A stretch of DNA of 64,000 nt from Thiohalocapsa sp963698775. GTDB taxonomy: Bacteria; Pseudomonadota; Gammaproteobacteria; Chromatiales; Chromatiaceae. The stretch lies in assembly GCA_963698775.1 (NCBI GenBank), contig CAVOSE010000003.1:19622-83621 (forward strand), given 5' to 3'. How positions within the stretch are numbered: the first letter of the stretch is position 1; each line of letters opens with the position of its first letter. The notes beneath the pieces were generated by a model, which was not told where the DNA came from, made no database searches, and worked only from the letters and a program-made list of their open reading frames with translations. Positions 7,802 to 17,202 of the stretch are shown piece by piece. The position numbers and the translations under genes are program-made.

Positions 7802-10800
7802 ATGACCAAACTGACCCGCATCACCGGTTTCCTGCCGTTCGTGGTCGTGGTGTTCCTGAACTCGTTCGTCGACCTCGGCCACAAGATCATCATCCAGAAT
7901 ACACTGTTCAAGGCCTACGACGGGCCCGAACAGATCTGGCTGACCGCGCTGGTCAACGCGCTGATCCTACTGCCCTTCATCATGCTGTTCACGCCGTCGG
8001 GCTACCTGGCCGACCGTTGGCCCAAGAACCGGGTCATGCGCATCAGCGCCTGGGTTGCGGTGGGTATCACGCTGGGCATCACCGCCTGCTACTACCTGGG
8101 GCTGTTCTGGCCAGCGTTTGCGATGACCTTCGTGCTGGCGTTGCAGAGCGCGATCTACTCGCCGTCCAAATTCGGTTACATCAAAGAACTGTCAGGCATC
8201 GATGCCCTGACCACGGCCAACGCCTGGGTGCAGGCGTCGTCCAGCACCGCGATCCTGGCCGGCATCATGGTGTTCTCGATGCTGTTTGAGGGCTTTCTGG
8301 AGACCCCGGCGGGACTCACCGGCGGCGCCGGTCTAGCGCCGGATGAGATCATGCGCCGCATCGCGCCGGTGGGCTGGTTCCTGGTGCTGGGCTCGCTGTT
8401 GGAGGTGGCGCTGACCTATCGCCTACCGGACAAGCGCCAGGGCGTGGATCAGATGCGCTTCGACTGGCGTCAGTACCGAACCGGTCGTTATCTGACGCAC
8501 AATCTGCACGCCGCCTGGGACAACCGCGTCATCTGGCTGTCCATCGTCGGGCTGGGCGTGTTCTGGGGTATCTCGCAGGTGCTACTGGCGGCGTTTCCGG
8601 CCTATGCCAAGGACAACCTCGGCGAGATCAACACCGTCGTCATTCAAGGCGTGATGGCCTTCGCCGGCATCGGCATCATCATCGGCGCCGCGGTAGCCGG
8701 GCGCATCTCGCGCGATCACGTAGAGGTGGGACTGATTCCGTTCAGCGCCGCCGGTATCGCGCTGGTGGTGTTCCTGCTGCCAGGCATCGGCAACATCTGG
8801 CTGCACGGCCTGAACTTCTTCGCGCTGGGCGTGCTCGCCGGCATCTTCATCGTGCCGCTGAACGCGCTGATCCAGTTCAACGCCGGCGAGCGCGAACTCG
8901 GCCGCGTCCTGGCGGCGAAGAACTTCGTGCTGAACTGGATCATGCTGGCGGCGCTGATCATCACGGTCCTCTCCGCGCTGGCAGACACCGGTAGCCGCGC
9001 CATCATGATCGGCCTCGGCGTCGTCGCATTGGTCGGTGCGATCTATACGGTCTGGCAGTTGCCGCAGTCGCTGGTGCGCTTCTTCATCACGCGCATCATC
9101 GCCACCCGTTATCGGTTGCAGGTGATCGGCCTGAACAACATGCCGGCCCAGGGCGGCGTGTTGATGCTCGGCAACCACATCAGCTGGATCGACTGGGCCA
9201 TGGTGCAGATGGCAAGCCCCAGGCCGGTGCGCTTCGTCATGGAGCGGGTCATCTACGAGCGCTGGTATCTGCGCTGGTTCCTCGACTTCTTCGGCGTCGT
9301 GCCGATCTCGCGCGCGCAGAGCCGGCACGCGCTGGAGGTGGTGACCGAGCTGATCAATGCCGGCGAGGTGGTGTGCCTGTTCCCCGAGGGTACACTGAGC
9401 AAGAACGCCCAGCTCAGCGAGTTCAAGAAGGGCTTCGAGCTGGCGGCCAAGGGAGCCGACGGCGTCATCCTGCCCTTCTACCAGCGCGGGCTCTGGGGCA
9501 GCCGCTTCTCCAACGCCAGCGACAAGCTCAAGGAGAGCCGCCGCGATGGCCGCGCGCGCAGCGTTATCGTCGCCTTCGGTGCGACGCTGCCGATCCACAG
9601 CACCGCGCAGCAGGTCAAACAGGCCGTCTTCGAGCTTTCGGTCAGTTCCTGGCAAGAGCACGTACAGAGCCTACCGACGCTGCCTTCGGCGTGGCTCAGC
9701 GGCGCCAAACGCGCCCCGGGCCTGCCGGTGTTGTTCGACTCCACCGGCACGGCGCTGACCAACCGCCGGCTGATCGCCGCGGTGCTGCTGTTCACGGGCG
9801 CCATCCGGCGGCGTGTGCCAGAACAGAATCTCGGGATCTTGCTGCCCGCCAGCAGCGCCGGGGTCATCGCCAACCTGGCCGCCTGGTTCGCCGGCAAGAC
9901 CGTGGTCAATCTCAACTACACGGCCAGCCCGGAAGCGATCCGCGCCGCCCTCGACAGCGCCGGCATCGGCAACGTCATCACCGCCGAGCGTTTCACTCGC
10001 AAGCTCAAGGGCCGCGGCATCGACGCGGAGACGCTGTTCGCCGGGGTCCGACTGCACGCGATGGAGGACATCGGAGCGGGCTTCGGCCAGCCGCGTCGAC
10101 TGCTCGCGCTTGCCACCGCCGTGTTGTTGCCGGCGACGCTGCTGCGGGCGCTGTTCTGTCATCACACGCGGCCCGAGGACACCGCCGCCATCCTGTTCTC
10201 GTCCGGCAGCGAGGGCGCGCCGAAGGGTGTCGAGTTGAGCCATCGCAACATCATGGCCAACGTTCGCCAGATCTCCGACGTGCTCAACACCGAGCGCGAT
10301 GACATGATGCTGTCGAACCTGCCGCTATTCCATGCCTTCGGCCTGACCGTGACCACCTGCCTGCCGCTGCTGGAGGGCATCCCGATGGTCTGTCACCCGG
10401 ACCCCACCGACGCCGTCGGCAGCGCCAAGGCCATCGCCCGCTGGCGCGTGACGGTGCTGTGCAGCACCTCCACCTTCCTGCGCCTGTATGTGCGCAACCG
10501 CAAGGTGCACCCGATCATGCTGGAATCGCTACGGGTGGTGGTGGCCGGCGCCGAGCGACTGAATCCGGACGTGCGCGACGCCTTCGCCCTGAAGTTCAAC
10601 AAGCCCATCTACGAGGGCTATGGCGCCACCGAGACCACGCCGGTGGCCAGCGTCAACGTGCCGGACGCCATCGAGACCGACAATTGGAAGATCCAGACCG
10701 GCTCCAAGCCCGGCACCGTCGGCATGCCGTTGCCCGGCACCAGCTTCCGCATCGTCGACCCGGTGACACTGGCGCCGCTGCCGCCCGGCGAGGACGGCCT

Positions 10801-11296
10801 GATCCTGATCGGTGGTGTACAGGTCATGAAGGGCTACCTCAACGACCCGGCACGCACCGCCGATGTGGTGGTGGAACTGGACCGCCAGCGCTGGTACAAG
10901 ACCGGCGACAAGGGTCACCAGGACACCGACGGCTTCCTCACCATCGTCGACCGCTACTCGCGCTTCGCCAAGCTCGGCGGCGAGATGGTCAGCCTCGGCG
11001 CCGTCGAGCAGCAGGTGCGCGACGTGCTTCAAGCGCCGGACTTGGAACTCTGCGCGGTGAACCTACCGGACGAAAAGAAGGGCGAGCGTATCGTGCTGCT
11101 AATCGAGACGGACCAGGATGGAAATGAGCAAGGCGACGACCTCCGCGCCCGCTTGCTCGCCGCCGACACCAGCCCACTGATGATCCCCGCGGAGATCTAT
11201 CCCGTCGACGCCATACCCAAGCTCGGCAGTGGCAAGACCGACTTCGGCGCCGCCAAGCGCCTGGCAACCGCGCAGGCAGCGTTAACTTCTCAGTAA
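7802..11296 (+). CDS. aas: LplT-PlsC-acyl-ACP synthetase fusion (Aas-type acyltransferase)
   Basis: A 1164-residue three-part inner-membrane protein. Residues 1-420 are a 12-helix MFS transporter like LplT (lysophospholipid flippase). Residues about 430-620 are a PlsC-type acyltransferase with the NHISWID motif near 458 and FPEGTLSKN near 528. Residues 640-1164 are an AMP-dependent ligase with the P-loop SSGSEGAPKGVELSH near 798. The three together import lysophospholipids and re-acylate them with fatty acids activated in place, work done by separate lplT and aas genes in E. coli. It is monocistronic. Confidence 0.92.
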   Translation: MTKLTRITGFLPFVVVVFLNSFVDLGHKIIIQNTLFKAYDGPEQIWLTALVNALILLPFIMLFTPSGYLADRWPKNRVMRISAWVAVGITLGITACYYLGLFWPAFAMTFVLALQSAIYSPSKFGYIKELSGIDALTTANAWVQASSSTAILAGIMVFSMLFEGFLETPAGLTGGAGLAPDEIMRRIAPVGWFLVLGSLLEVALTYRLPDKRQGVDQMRFDWRQYRTGRYLTHNLHAAWDNRVIWLSIVGLGVFWGISQVLLAAFPAYAKDNLGEINTVVIQGVMAFAGIGIIIGAAVAGRISRDHVEVGLIPFSAAGIALVVFLLPGIGNIWLHGLNFFALGVLAGIFIVPLNALIQFNAGERELGRVLAAKNFVLNWIMLAALIITVLSALADTGSRAIMIGLGVVALVGAIYTVWQLPQSLVRFFITRIIATRYRLQVIGLNNMPAQGGVLMLGNHISWIDWAMVQMASPRPVRFVMERVIYERWYLRWFLDFFGVVPISRAQSRHALEVVTELINAGEVVCLFPEGTLSKNAQLSEFKKGFELAAKGADGVILPFYQRGLWGSRFSNASDKLKESRRDGRARSVIVAFGATLPIHSTAQQVKQAVFELSVSSWQEHVQSLPTLPSAWLSGAKRAPGLPVLFDSTGTALTNRRLIAAVLLFTGAIRRRVPEQNLGILLPASSAGVIANLAAWFAGKTVVNLNYTASPEAIRAALDSAGIGNVITAERFTRKLKGRGIDAETLFAGVRLHAMEDIGAGFGQPRRLLALATAVLLPATLLRALFCHHTRPEDTAAILFSSGSEGAPKGVELSHRNIMANVRQISDVLNTERDDMMLSNLPLFHAFGLTVTTCLPLLEGIPMVCHPDPTDAVGSAKAIARWRVTVLCSTSTFLRLYVRNRKVHPIMLESLRVVVAGAERLNPDVRDAFALKFNKPIYEGYGATETTPVASVNVPDAIETDNWKIQTGSKPGTVGMPLPGTSFRIVDPVTLAPLPPGEDGLILIGGVQVMKGYLNDPARTADVVVELDRQRWYKTGDKGHQDTDGFLTIVDRYSRFAKLGGEMVSLGAVEQQVRDVLQAPDLELCAVNLPDEKKGERIVLLIETDQDGNEQGDDLRARLLAADTSPLMIPAEIYPVDAIPKLGSGKTDFGAAKRLATAQAALTSQ

Positions 11297-11358
11297 CAGG
11301 GGGTCATCGCATAGTCATCAAGGAGCGGAGCGACGAATCCGCCAGAACCTGCGCGCTT

Positions 11359-11384
11359 GGTGGGTCCGCTACGCTTGACCCACC
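11359..11384 (+). terminator. Hairpin downstream of the aas-type gene
   Basis: GGTGGGTC pairs with GACCCACC around a 10-base loop. No run of T follows. It may end the aas transcript or be a dispersed palindrome. Confidence 0.4.
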
Positions 11385-11407
11385 CTACGGCTGGCCCTTA
11401 TGCCAAC

Positions 11408-11431
11408 TTCGATTACGACAACGACAACGAA
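11408..11431 (+). repeat. Hexanucleotide repeat, type 1, single arm
   Basis: TTCGATTACGACAACGACAA continuing into CGAA repeats the right arm of the hairpin elements at 23117, 24963 and 39911. Only this arm is present here. It lies 68 bases before the start codon of the next gene and is followed by a TTCAAAC heptamer tract. Confidence 0.6.
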
Positions 11432-11460
11432 CCCCGAGCGCGGTGGGGCAAGTCGCTACC

Positions 11461-11481
11461 TTCAAACTTCAAACTTCAAAC
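11461..11481 (+). repeat. Heptanucleotide tract (TTCAAAC)x3
   Basis: Three perfect tandem copies of TTCAAAC lie 17 bases upstream of the lipoprotein start codon at 11499, where the ribosome site should be. Compare the (TTCATCC)x4 tract at 40032-40059 ahead of yceF. Confidence 0.7.
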
Positions 11482-11498
11482 TCCATCTCCCCCCAACG

Positions 11499-11930
11499 AT
11501 GCAAGCTAACCAACACGTCGTCTTACCAGCACTCATCCCGCTCCTGCTCCTCCTCCTATCGCTCGCAAGCTGCGGCGAAGACCCCATGGGTCCGGACAAC
11601 CGCATGGCCCTACTGGCCTTCGGCCAGTGCCGGTACGATCAGGCGCTGCAACTGGCGGACAACGCCATGGAACGCGGCAACGACCGCAATCTGCAACAAG
11701 CCTTCTTACTCAAGGCCGCGATCCTGCGCGACCAAGGCAACAGCGCCGCTGAGCAGGCGCTGTATCCCCGTATCGACGAGACCTGGGAGGCGGTCAAGCG
11801 TCGCGCGCTGTCGCCGGAGCGGCGCGAGCGCGACATCGCGGTGTTGGTCGACATTGCCCAGCGCGAGCGCATCGCCCGTGGTTTGGCAGCGGATTGTGCC
11901 GAGGTAGCGCCGCTGCCGGCCAAGCCTTAA
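11499..11930 (+). CDS. Small predicted lipoprotein
   Basis: From the ATG at 11499 the product is 143 residues with a lipoprotein signal (LIPLLLLLLSLASC, Cys at about residue 25). The mature part is helical and TPR-like (GQCRYDQALQLADNAMERGN, then QAFLLKAAILRDQGN). I do not recognise a named family. A longer frame starting at 11400 would run through the hexamer and heptamer repeats and would mask the signal peptide, so the shorter start is preferred. No ribosome site is obvious in the C-rich leader. Confidence 0.72.
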   Translation: MQANQHVVLPALIPLLLLLLSLASCGEDPMGPDNRMALLAFGQCRYDQALQLADNAMERGNDRNLQQAFLLKAAILRDQGNSAAEQALYPRIDETWEAVKRRALSPERRERDIAVLVDIAQRERIARGLAADCAEVAPLPAKP

Positions 11931-12109
11931 GGGCGGACGTCTAATGAATCTCACGCGAAGGCGCGAAGGCGCGAAGGAAACCAAGCGCTTGGATAGATCT
12001 TCCGACGTGACAGCTCGTTTGCCGTGAATGGGCGCGTCGGTCAAGCTTCGCCCGCAACATCCATTTCGTCGCGGCTTCGCGACTTCGCGTGAAACAGTCG
12101 AGATAGCGC

Positions 12110-13219
12110 ATGTCCGAAATGAACCCTGAGCAGGCCTATCAGGCCGCGCTGAGCGCAAACGGCTTCCAACCGGATGCGGCCCAGGCCGAGGCCGTCGCCG
12201 AGTTGACCCGACTATACCGCGACCTATTGAGCTGGCAGGCGCCCTCCCCGACCCTTGCCGCTCGCCTGCTACGGTTCGCTGGCAAACAGACCCCGCTTCA
12301 GCCCGTTGTAGGGCTCTACCTATGGGGCGGCGTCGGTCGAGGTAAGACCTGGCTCATGGGCCTGTTCTTCGATGCCCTGCCCTTCGATGCAAAGCAGCGG
12401 GTGCACTTCCACCGTTTCATGCAGGGGGTGCATGCGGACTTGGCGCGCCTGAAGGGCCACGAAAACCCGCTGCAGTTGGTCGCCACCGAGATCGCGGCGC
12501 GCTGCCGCGTGCTGTGCCTGGACGAGATGCAGGTCAACGACATCACCGACGCCATGATCATGGGCGGGCTGCTCAAGGCCCTGTTCGAGCGCGGCGTCAC
12601 GCTGGTGACGACGTCCAACATCGCCCCGCACGGGCTCTACCGCTCCGGCATTCAGCGCGACCGCTTCACACCCGCCATCGAGCTGATGCAGCGCCACTGT
12701 CGGGTACTGGAATTGGCGAGCCCGACCGACTATCGGCTACGCCGTCTGGAACAGGCATCGGTGTACCTGACGCCCCTGGACACGGCAGCCAATAGCGCGC
12801 TGAGGGATTACTTCGAAGACATCACCGCGCCCCAGCACCGGCGCCGCGAGCCGATCATCGTCAACGACCGCGACATTCCCACGGTCGCCTGGGGCGATGG
12901 CGTGGTCTGGCTCGACTTCGATGTCATTTGCCAGATCCCACGCTCCAAACTGGACTACGTCGAGCTGGCCCGACAGTTCCACACCCTGCTGCTGTCGAAC
13001 CTGCGTTGCCTCGACGACGAACGCAGCAACATCGCCCATCGGCTGATCACGCTGATCGACGCCGTCTACGACTGCAACGTCAAGCTCATGGTCAGCGCCG
13101 AGGCGCCGCCGCCGGCACTCTACACCGGCCGCGATCTGGCGTTCGAGTTCCGGCGCACGTCGAGCCGCCTAATCGAAATGCAGTCCCGCGACTATCTGGC
13201 AAGACCGCACCTCGCCTGA
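12110..13219 (+). CDS. zapE: Cell division protein ZapE (AFG1-like ATPase)
   Basis: A 369-residue P-loop ATPase of the ZapE/AFG1 family, which acts on the Z-ring under stress. Walker A is GGVGRGKT at residues 73-80 and Walker B is VLCLDEMQVND around 134-144; the arginine-finger region is near YRSGIQRDRFTPAI. Length and motif order are normal. It is convergent with amt with only 12 bases between the stops. Confidence 0.95.
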   Translation: MSEMNPEQAYQAALSANGFQPDAAQAEAVAELTRLYRDLLSWQAPSPTLAARLLRFAGKQTPLQPVVGLYLWGGVGRGKTWLMGLFFDALPFDAKQRVHFHRFMQGVHADLARLKGHENPLQLVATEIAARCRVLCLDEMQVNDITDAMIMGGLLKALFERGVTLVTTSNIAPHGLYRSGIQRDRFTPAIELMQRHCRVLELASPTDYRLRRLEQASVYLTPLDTAANSALRDYFEDITAPQHRRREPIIVNDRDIPTVAWGDGVVWLDFDVICQIPRSKLDYVELARQFHTLLLSNLRCLDDERSNIAHRLITLIDAVYDCNVKLMVSAEAPPPALYTGRDLAFEFRRTSSRLIEMQSRDYLARPHLA

Positions 13220-13231
13220 GGCGACTGCCCG

Positions 13232-14437
13232 TCAGACCTCGCCGCGGTTGTAGTCCGGCTCGGCGGTGATGCGGTGGATGCTGAGGTCGGCGCCCTGATA
13301 CTCCTCTTCTTCCGATAGACGCAGCCCCATGGCGGCCTTGATGCCACCATAGACGACGAAGCCACCCACCAGCGCGACGACCACGCCGAGCAGGGTGCCC
13401 GCCAACTGCGCCATGAAGGTCACACCGCCCGTGCCGCCGAACAGCTCCAGGCCGAAGATGCCCGCCGCGACACCGCCCCAGACCCCGCACAGCCCATGCA
13501 GGGGCCAGACGCCGAGCACGTCGTCGATGCGCCACTTGTTCTGGGTCAGCGTAAAGGCGTAGACGAACAAAGCGCCCGCAACGCCGCCCACGATCAACGC
13601 ACCTAGTGGGTGCATGATGTCCGATCCGGCGCAGACCGCCACCAGACCCGCCAGCGGACCGTTGTGTAGGAAGCCCGGGTCATTCTTGCCGGCCACCAGC
13701 GCAGCCAGGATGCCGCCCACCATGGCCATCAACGAGTTGACGGCAACCAGGCCGCTGACGGCGTCAATGGTCTGCGCCGACATGACATTGAAGCCGAACC
13801 AGCCCACGGTCAGCGTCCAGGCGCCCAATGAAAGGAACGGGATCGATGACGGCGGATGCCCGGTCATGCCGCCGTCGTGTCGATAGCGTCCCGAGCGCGG
13901 CCCCAGCAGCAGCACGGCCGCCAACGCGATCCAGCCGCCCATGGCATGCACAACGACAGAGCCGGCAAAGTCGTGGAACTCGGCGCCGAAGGTCGACGAC
14001 AACAGCGACTGCAGGCCGAAGTTGCCGTTCCAGATCATGCCCTCGAAGAACGGATAGACCAGCGCCACTAGCAGCAGCGATGCCAGCAGTTGCGGGTAGA
14101 ATTTGGCGCGCTCGGCGATACCGCCTGAGATGATGGCCGGGATTGCCGCCGCGAAAGTCAGCAGGAAGAAGAACTTGACGAGCTCGTAGCCGTTCTTCTC
14201 CTGTAACGCGGTCGCACCGGTGAAGAAGTCGACCCCGTAGGCAATGCTGAAGCCAACGAAGAAGTAAGCGATGGTCGAAACCGCGAAATCGCTCAGGATC
14301 TTCGACAGCGCGTTGACCTGATTTTTCGCCCGAACCGTTCCCACCTCCAGGAACGCGAAGCCGGCGTGCATGGCCAAGACCATGATGGCACCGATCAGGA
14401 TGAATAGTACGTCAGCACCTGACTGCAGTTGCTCCAT
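13232..14437 (-). CDS. amt: Ammonium transporter Amt
   Basis: A 401-residue channel of the Amt/MEP/Rh family with about 11 membrane helices for NH4+/NH3 uptake. Recognisable are the N-terminal AFLEVGTVRAKNQVNALSK, the pore-lining DFAGSVVVHAMGG and the HPLGALIVGG region with conserved His. The start at 14437 (MEQLQSG) follows a GGAGA ribosome site; the frame stays open 19 codons further but without a better start. No glnK is adjacent. A sigma-54 promoter just upstream suggests nitrogen control. Confidence 0.95.
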   Translation of the reverse strand: MEQLQSGADVLFILIGAIMVLAMHAGFAFLEVGTVRAKNQVNALSKILSDFAVSTIAYFFVGFSIAYGVDFFTGATALQEKNGYELVKFFFLLTFAAAIPAIISGGIAERAKFYPQLLASLLLVALVYPFFEGMIWNGNFGLQSLLSSTFGAEFHDFAGSVVVHAMGGWIALAAVLLLGPRSGRYRHDGGMTGHPPSSIPFLSLGAWTLTVGWFGFNVMSAQTIDAVSGLVAVNSLMAMVGGILAALVAGKNDPGFLHNGPLAGLVAVCAGSDIMHPLGALIVGGVAGALFVYAFTLTQNKWRIDDVLGVWPLHGLCGVWGGVAAGIFGLELFGGTGGVTFMAQLAGTLLGVVVALVGGFVVYGGIKAAMGLRLSEEEEYQGADLSIHRITAEPDYNRGEV

Positions 14438-14472
14438 TATTGTCTCCGGTTGGTCAAATTCGGTGCATCCAA

Positions 14473-14488
14473 AGCAGAAACCATGCCA
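14473..14488 (-). promoter_or_regulatory. Candidate sigma-54 promoter of amt
   Basis: On the reverse strand the sequence reads TGGCATGGTTTCTGCT. Against the TGGCACG-N4-TTGCW consensus it has 10 of 12 defined positions, with the invariant GG and GC at exactly the required spacing. It would give a leader of about 25 bases before the amt start. NtrC-dependent sigma-54 control of amt is well known in proteobacteria. Confidence 0.6.
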
Positions 14489-14794
14489 GCGCAAAGATGA
14501 AGCCGAAGGAACCGGATCGTCGCCATGACACCGCTTTCGATCACAGCAAATACCAGGCTTGAACCGCCGCGGGCCAACAATGTCGATCGGTGGCGATGCG
14601 CCACCACCTATCTTGGCCGCCGCACCGATCGATGGCGTTGCGCACTATTGTGGTGCGCAGCACAAGCCTCCGCGATCACCGCGCGAGGGCCTCTGACGCA
14701 GTGCAGAAGCGCGCGCAACCAACTGTGGACCCGCGCGCCCCTTTGCGCTAACGTCATTGGTCCCCACACCACAATGAGTCAGAGGATTCTGAAA

Positions 14795-15241
14795 ATGAAA
14801 AAAATCATCGCAGCAGCAGCCGCCCTCGCCTTCGCCGGCGCGGTACTGGCAGACGACATGGCCACGCCGGACGAGGCCAAGGCGATGTCGCAAAAGGCAC
14901 AGACCGCGGTCAACGAGATGGGCGCCGAGCCGGCCTTCGCGGCCTTTTCCTCGGACGACGGCGGCTTCAAGGAGAAGGACCTGTACGTGTTCTGCATGGA
15001 CACGGACGGCGTTATGCTGTCGCACGCCGTTAAGCCTGAACTGGTCGGCAAGAATCTGACGGACTTCAACAAGTACGGCGACGAGCTGTTCAAGGACATG
15101 ATCAAGGTCGCCCAGGACCCCGGCGAGGGTTGGGTGGACTACAACTGGCCCTACCCCGGCACCGATGAAGTCAAGGCCAAGACCAGCTACGTCATGACCA
15201 ACGACGCCGGCTTCTTCTGCGGCGTCGGCGCGTATAAATAG
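14795..15241 (+). CDS. Periplasmic single Cache-domain protein
   Basis: The 148-residue product starts with a clear Sec signal (MKKIIAAAAALAFAGAVLA) preceded by AGAGGA. The mature part is a stand-alone Cache sensor-like domain: LYVFCMDTDGVMLSHAVKPE, LVGKNLTDFNKYG, then GWVDYNWPYPGTDEVKAKTSYV. Such proteins bind small ligands (often carboxylates) in the periplasm but have no signalling output of their own. Its ligand and partner are unknown. A longer frame from 14525 lacks a signal and is rejected. Confidence 0.82.
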   Translation: MKKIIAAAAALAFAGAVLADDMATPDEAKAMSQKAQTAVNEMGAEPAFAAFSSDDGGFKEKDLYVFCMDTDGVMLSHAVKPELVGKNLTDFNKYGDELFKDMIKVAQDPGEGWVDYNWPYPGTDEVKAKTSYVMTNDAGFFCGVGAYK

Positions 15242-15251
15242 AGGCTCAGTC

Positions 15252-15277
15252 GGTGGGCAAGCTTCGCTTTGCCCACC
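15252..15277. terminator. Hairpin between convergent genes
   Basis: GGTGGGCAA pairs with TTGCCCACC around GCTTCGCT. It lies between the convergent Cache protein and membrane protein genes and could end both transcripts. Confidence 0.5.
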
Positions 15278-15300
15278 TCCCCGCTTACATTGATTCCTAC

Positions 15301-16077
15301 TTACTCCGTTTCACGGTCCTCGATGCGGAATCCGAACAGCTCGAGCAACAGGCCGGTGACGGCACCGCCGAGCATCCCCCCCAAGAAACCCGACGGCACA
15401 TGGCTGAGCACGCGATCAATGGCCTGCTGAGTCTCGATGTCCAACGCGCCCGCCGTGGTGCCGCCCATGATCCAAATACTGGCCCCCACGACCCCGCCGA
15501 TCAAGGCAGCCACCAGCGGCGCCGCCAAGCCATCCGGTAGCCAACCGTGGCAGGCCTGGACGACCCAGTGCTCGTTGAGCTGGAACAGCGCGCCCACGAG
15601 CGCGACCACGCCCGCCGCCATCACCAAGGGACCGAACGGCTGGTTCAGCAAGAACATTACAACCGACAGAATCACGCCGGCACCGAGACCGGCCAGCAAA
15701 CCCGTCAGGGTCTCGGCCAACGGGCGGGCATTGCGCCGCACCATCCACGAAAAAAACGACCCCGCGATCAATCCAGCACCGGCCGCTGTCGCGGTAATCA
15801 CAGGCAGCTCGACCCGATGCCCGGAGACGATCAGATACCCGATGGATGCCAGCACGCCGGCCGTGGCACCCACCAAGGCCACCGGCATTGCGCTGTAGAA
15901 CGCCACGGTCGTCATAGCCGCGGCAACGGAACCGATGATCACCGGCTGCCAACCACTGAAATCCAGCACCAGCAGCACCTGATAAAGCCCGATGAAGAGT
16001 CCGCCGAACAGTGCACCTGCCAGGCTCCAAACGAACAGGGTCGTCACTATCGCGGTAAAGCGGTCTCTCGATAACAT
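15301..16077 (-). CDS. Conserved membrane protein of unknown function
   Basis: From the ATG at 16077, which has GGAGGA eight bases upstream, the product is 258 residues of almost continuous hydrophobic, glycine-rich helices (about seven to eight). I do not recognise the family. Glycine-rich segments such as GGVVGASIWIMGG and SGFLGGMLGGAVTGLLLELFG suggest a glycine-zipper packed bundle. The frame extends to 16179 but without membrane character. Confidence 0.7.
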   Translation of the reverse strand: MLSRDRFTAIVTTLFVWSLAGALFGGLFIGLYQVLLVLDFSGWQPVIIGSVAAAMTTVAFYSAMPVALVGATAGVLASIGYLIVSGHRVELPVITATAAGAGLIAGSFFSWMVRRNARPLAETLTGLLAGLGAGVILSVVMFLLNQPFGPLVMAAGVVALVGALFQLNEHWVVQACHGWLPDGLAAPLVAALIGGVVGASIWIMGGTTAGALDIETQQAIDRVLSHVPSGFLGGMLGGAVTGLLLELFGFRIEDRETE

Positions 16078-16358
16078 GTCTTTGATCCTCCGTCGCCCGG
16101 ATTGGCGCCCGGATTGGCACCCGCATCGGTGCGAGGCGCCTCTTCCGTACCGGGCCTTTCGCCGCAAATCGCGCGGCACGCGTTTATAGTCGTGCGCCGG
16201 CCGCCGGCCGGTGCCTGCATTCTACCCAAACATGCGAGAGATGCTCGCCTCGCGAACACTCATCCATCATCGCTTCAGTCTCGCGTCGGCGCAGGCATGC
16301 AGCGGAGCCCATGACTGAGGGCGACCTCCCGCGACCCGGCACGTTTGGGAGGCAAGCC

Positions 16359-16401
16359 CGCATCGGCTGCGTTACTGCAAGCACGCATCGGCTGCGTTAC
16401 T
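16359..16401 (+). promoter_or_regulatory. 18-bp direct repeat upstream of the acetoacetyl-CoA reductase gene
   Basis: CGCATCGGCTGCGTTACT occurs twice without mismatch (16359-16376 and 16384-16401), 25 bases apart start to start, about 80-120 bases before the start codon. Spacing and location suit a tandem operator, but no binding protein can be named; a local duplication is the alternative. Confidence 0.4.
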
Positions 16402-16479
16402 ATCAGACTCGCAAGAATGCGCGGCATCGAGACCGCGCCGGCAACTACCCACTAACCAAAGAAGAGAGAGAGAGCGACG

Positions 16480-17202
16480 ATGGCAAGAACAGCACTGGTC
16501 ACCGGCGGCACCCGCGGCATCGGCGAGGAAATTTGTCAGGCGTTAAAGGACGCCGGCTACAATGTCGCCGCCAACTACGGCGGCAACGATGCCGCCGCCA
16601 AGGAATTCACCGAACGCCACGGCATCCCCGCCTACAAGTTCGACGTTAGCGACTTCGACGCGGTCGCCGCTGGCATCGCCAAGATCGAGCAGGACCTGGG
16701 GCCGATCGACGTGTTGGTAAACAACGCCGGCATTACCCGCGACAGCACCTTGCACCGCATGACCCCTGATCAATGGCACAAGGTCATCGACACCAATCTA
16801 TCCTCCTGCTTCAACTGCGCGCACGCGGTCATAGAGGGGATGCGTGAGCGCGGCTTTGGACGCATCATCAACATCGGCTCCCTCAACGGCCAGGCCGGAC
16901 AGTACGGCCAGGTCAACTACGCCGCCGCCAAATCCGGTATCCACGGCTTCACCAAGGCCCTCGCCCTAGAGGGTGCGGCCAAGGGCATTACCGTCAACGC
17001 CATCGCGCCCGGCTACGTCGACACCGAGATGGTGCGCGCCGTGCCGCCCGAGGTGTTGCAGAAAATCATCCGCCAAATCCCAGTGGGCCGGCTCGGCAAA
17101 CCCGCGGACATCGCCCGCAGCGTGTTGTTCCTCGCCGCGGATGACGCCGACTTTGTCACCGGCACTACGCTTTCAATCAATGGCGGGCACCACATGTACT
17201 GA
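16480..17202 (+). CDS. phaB: Acetoacetyl-CoA reductase PhaB
   Basis: A 240-residue short-chain dehydrogenase that reduces acetoacetyl-CoA to (R)-3-hydroxybutyryl-CoA with NADPH for polyhydroxybutyrate synthesis. Cofactor motif TGGTRGIG is at residues 8-15, NNAG near 86-89, and the catalytic Ser/Tyr/Lys lie in NIGSLNGQAGQYGQVNYAAAKSG. Similarity to FabG means that role cannot be fully excluded, but the PhaB-like GQYGQVNYAAAK and the C-terminal NGGHHMY favour PhaB. phaA and phaC are not in the window. A purine-rich AGAAGAGAGAGAG precedes the start. Confidence 0.9.
   Translation: MARTALVTGGTRGIGEEICQALKDAGYNVAANYGGNDAAAKEFTERHGIPAYKFDVSDFDAVAAGIAKIEQDLGPIDVLVNNAGITRDSTLHRMTPDQWHKVIDTNLSSCFNCAHAVIEGMRERGFGRIINIGSLNGQAGQYGQVNYAAAKSGIHGFTKALALEGAAKGITVNAIAPGYVDTEMVRAVPPEVLQKIIRQIPVGRLGKPADIARSVLFLAADDADFVTGTTLSINGGHHMY

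Noticed and set aside
8582..9661. 359-codon reverse frame inside the aas-type gene
   Set aside because: Antisense to a well-conserved transporter and acyltransferase; acidic low-complexity shadow with no domain.
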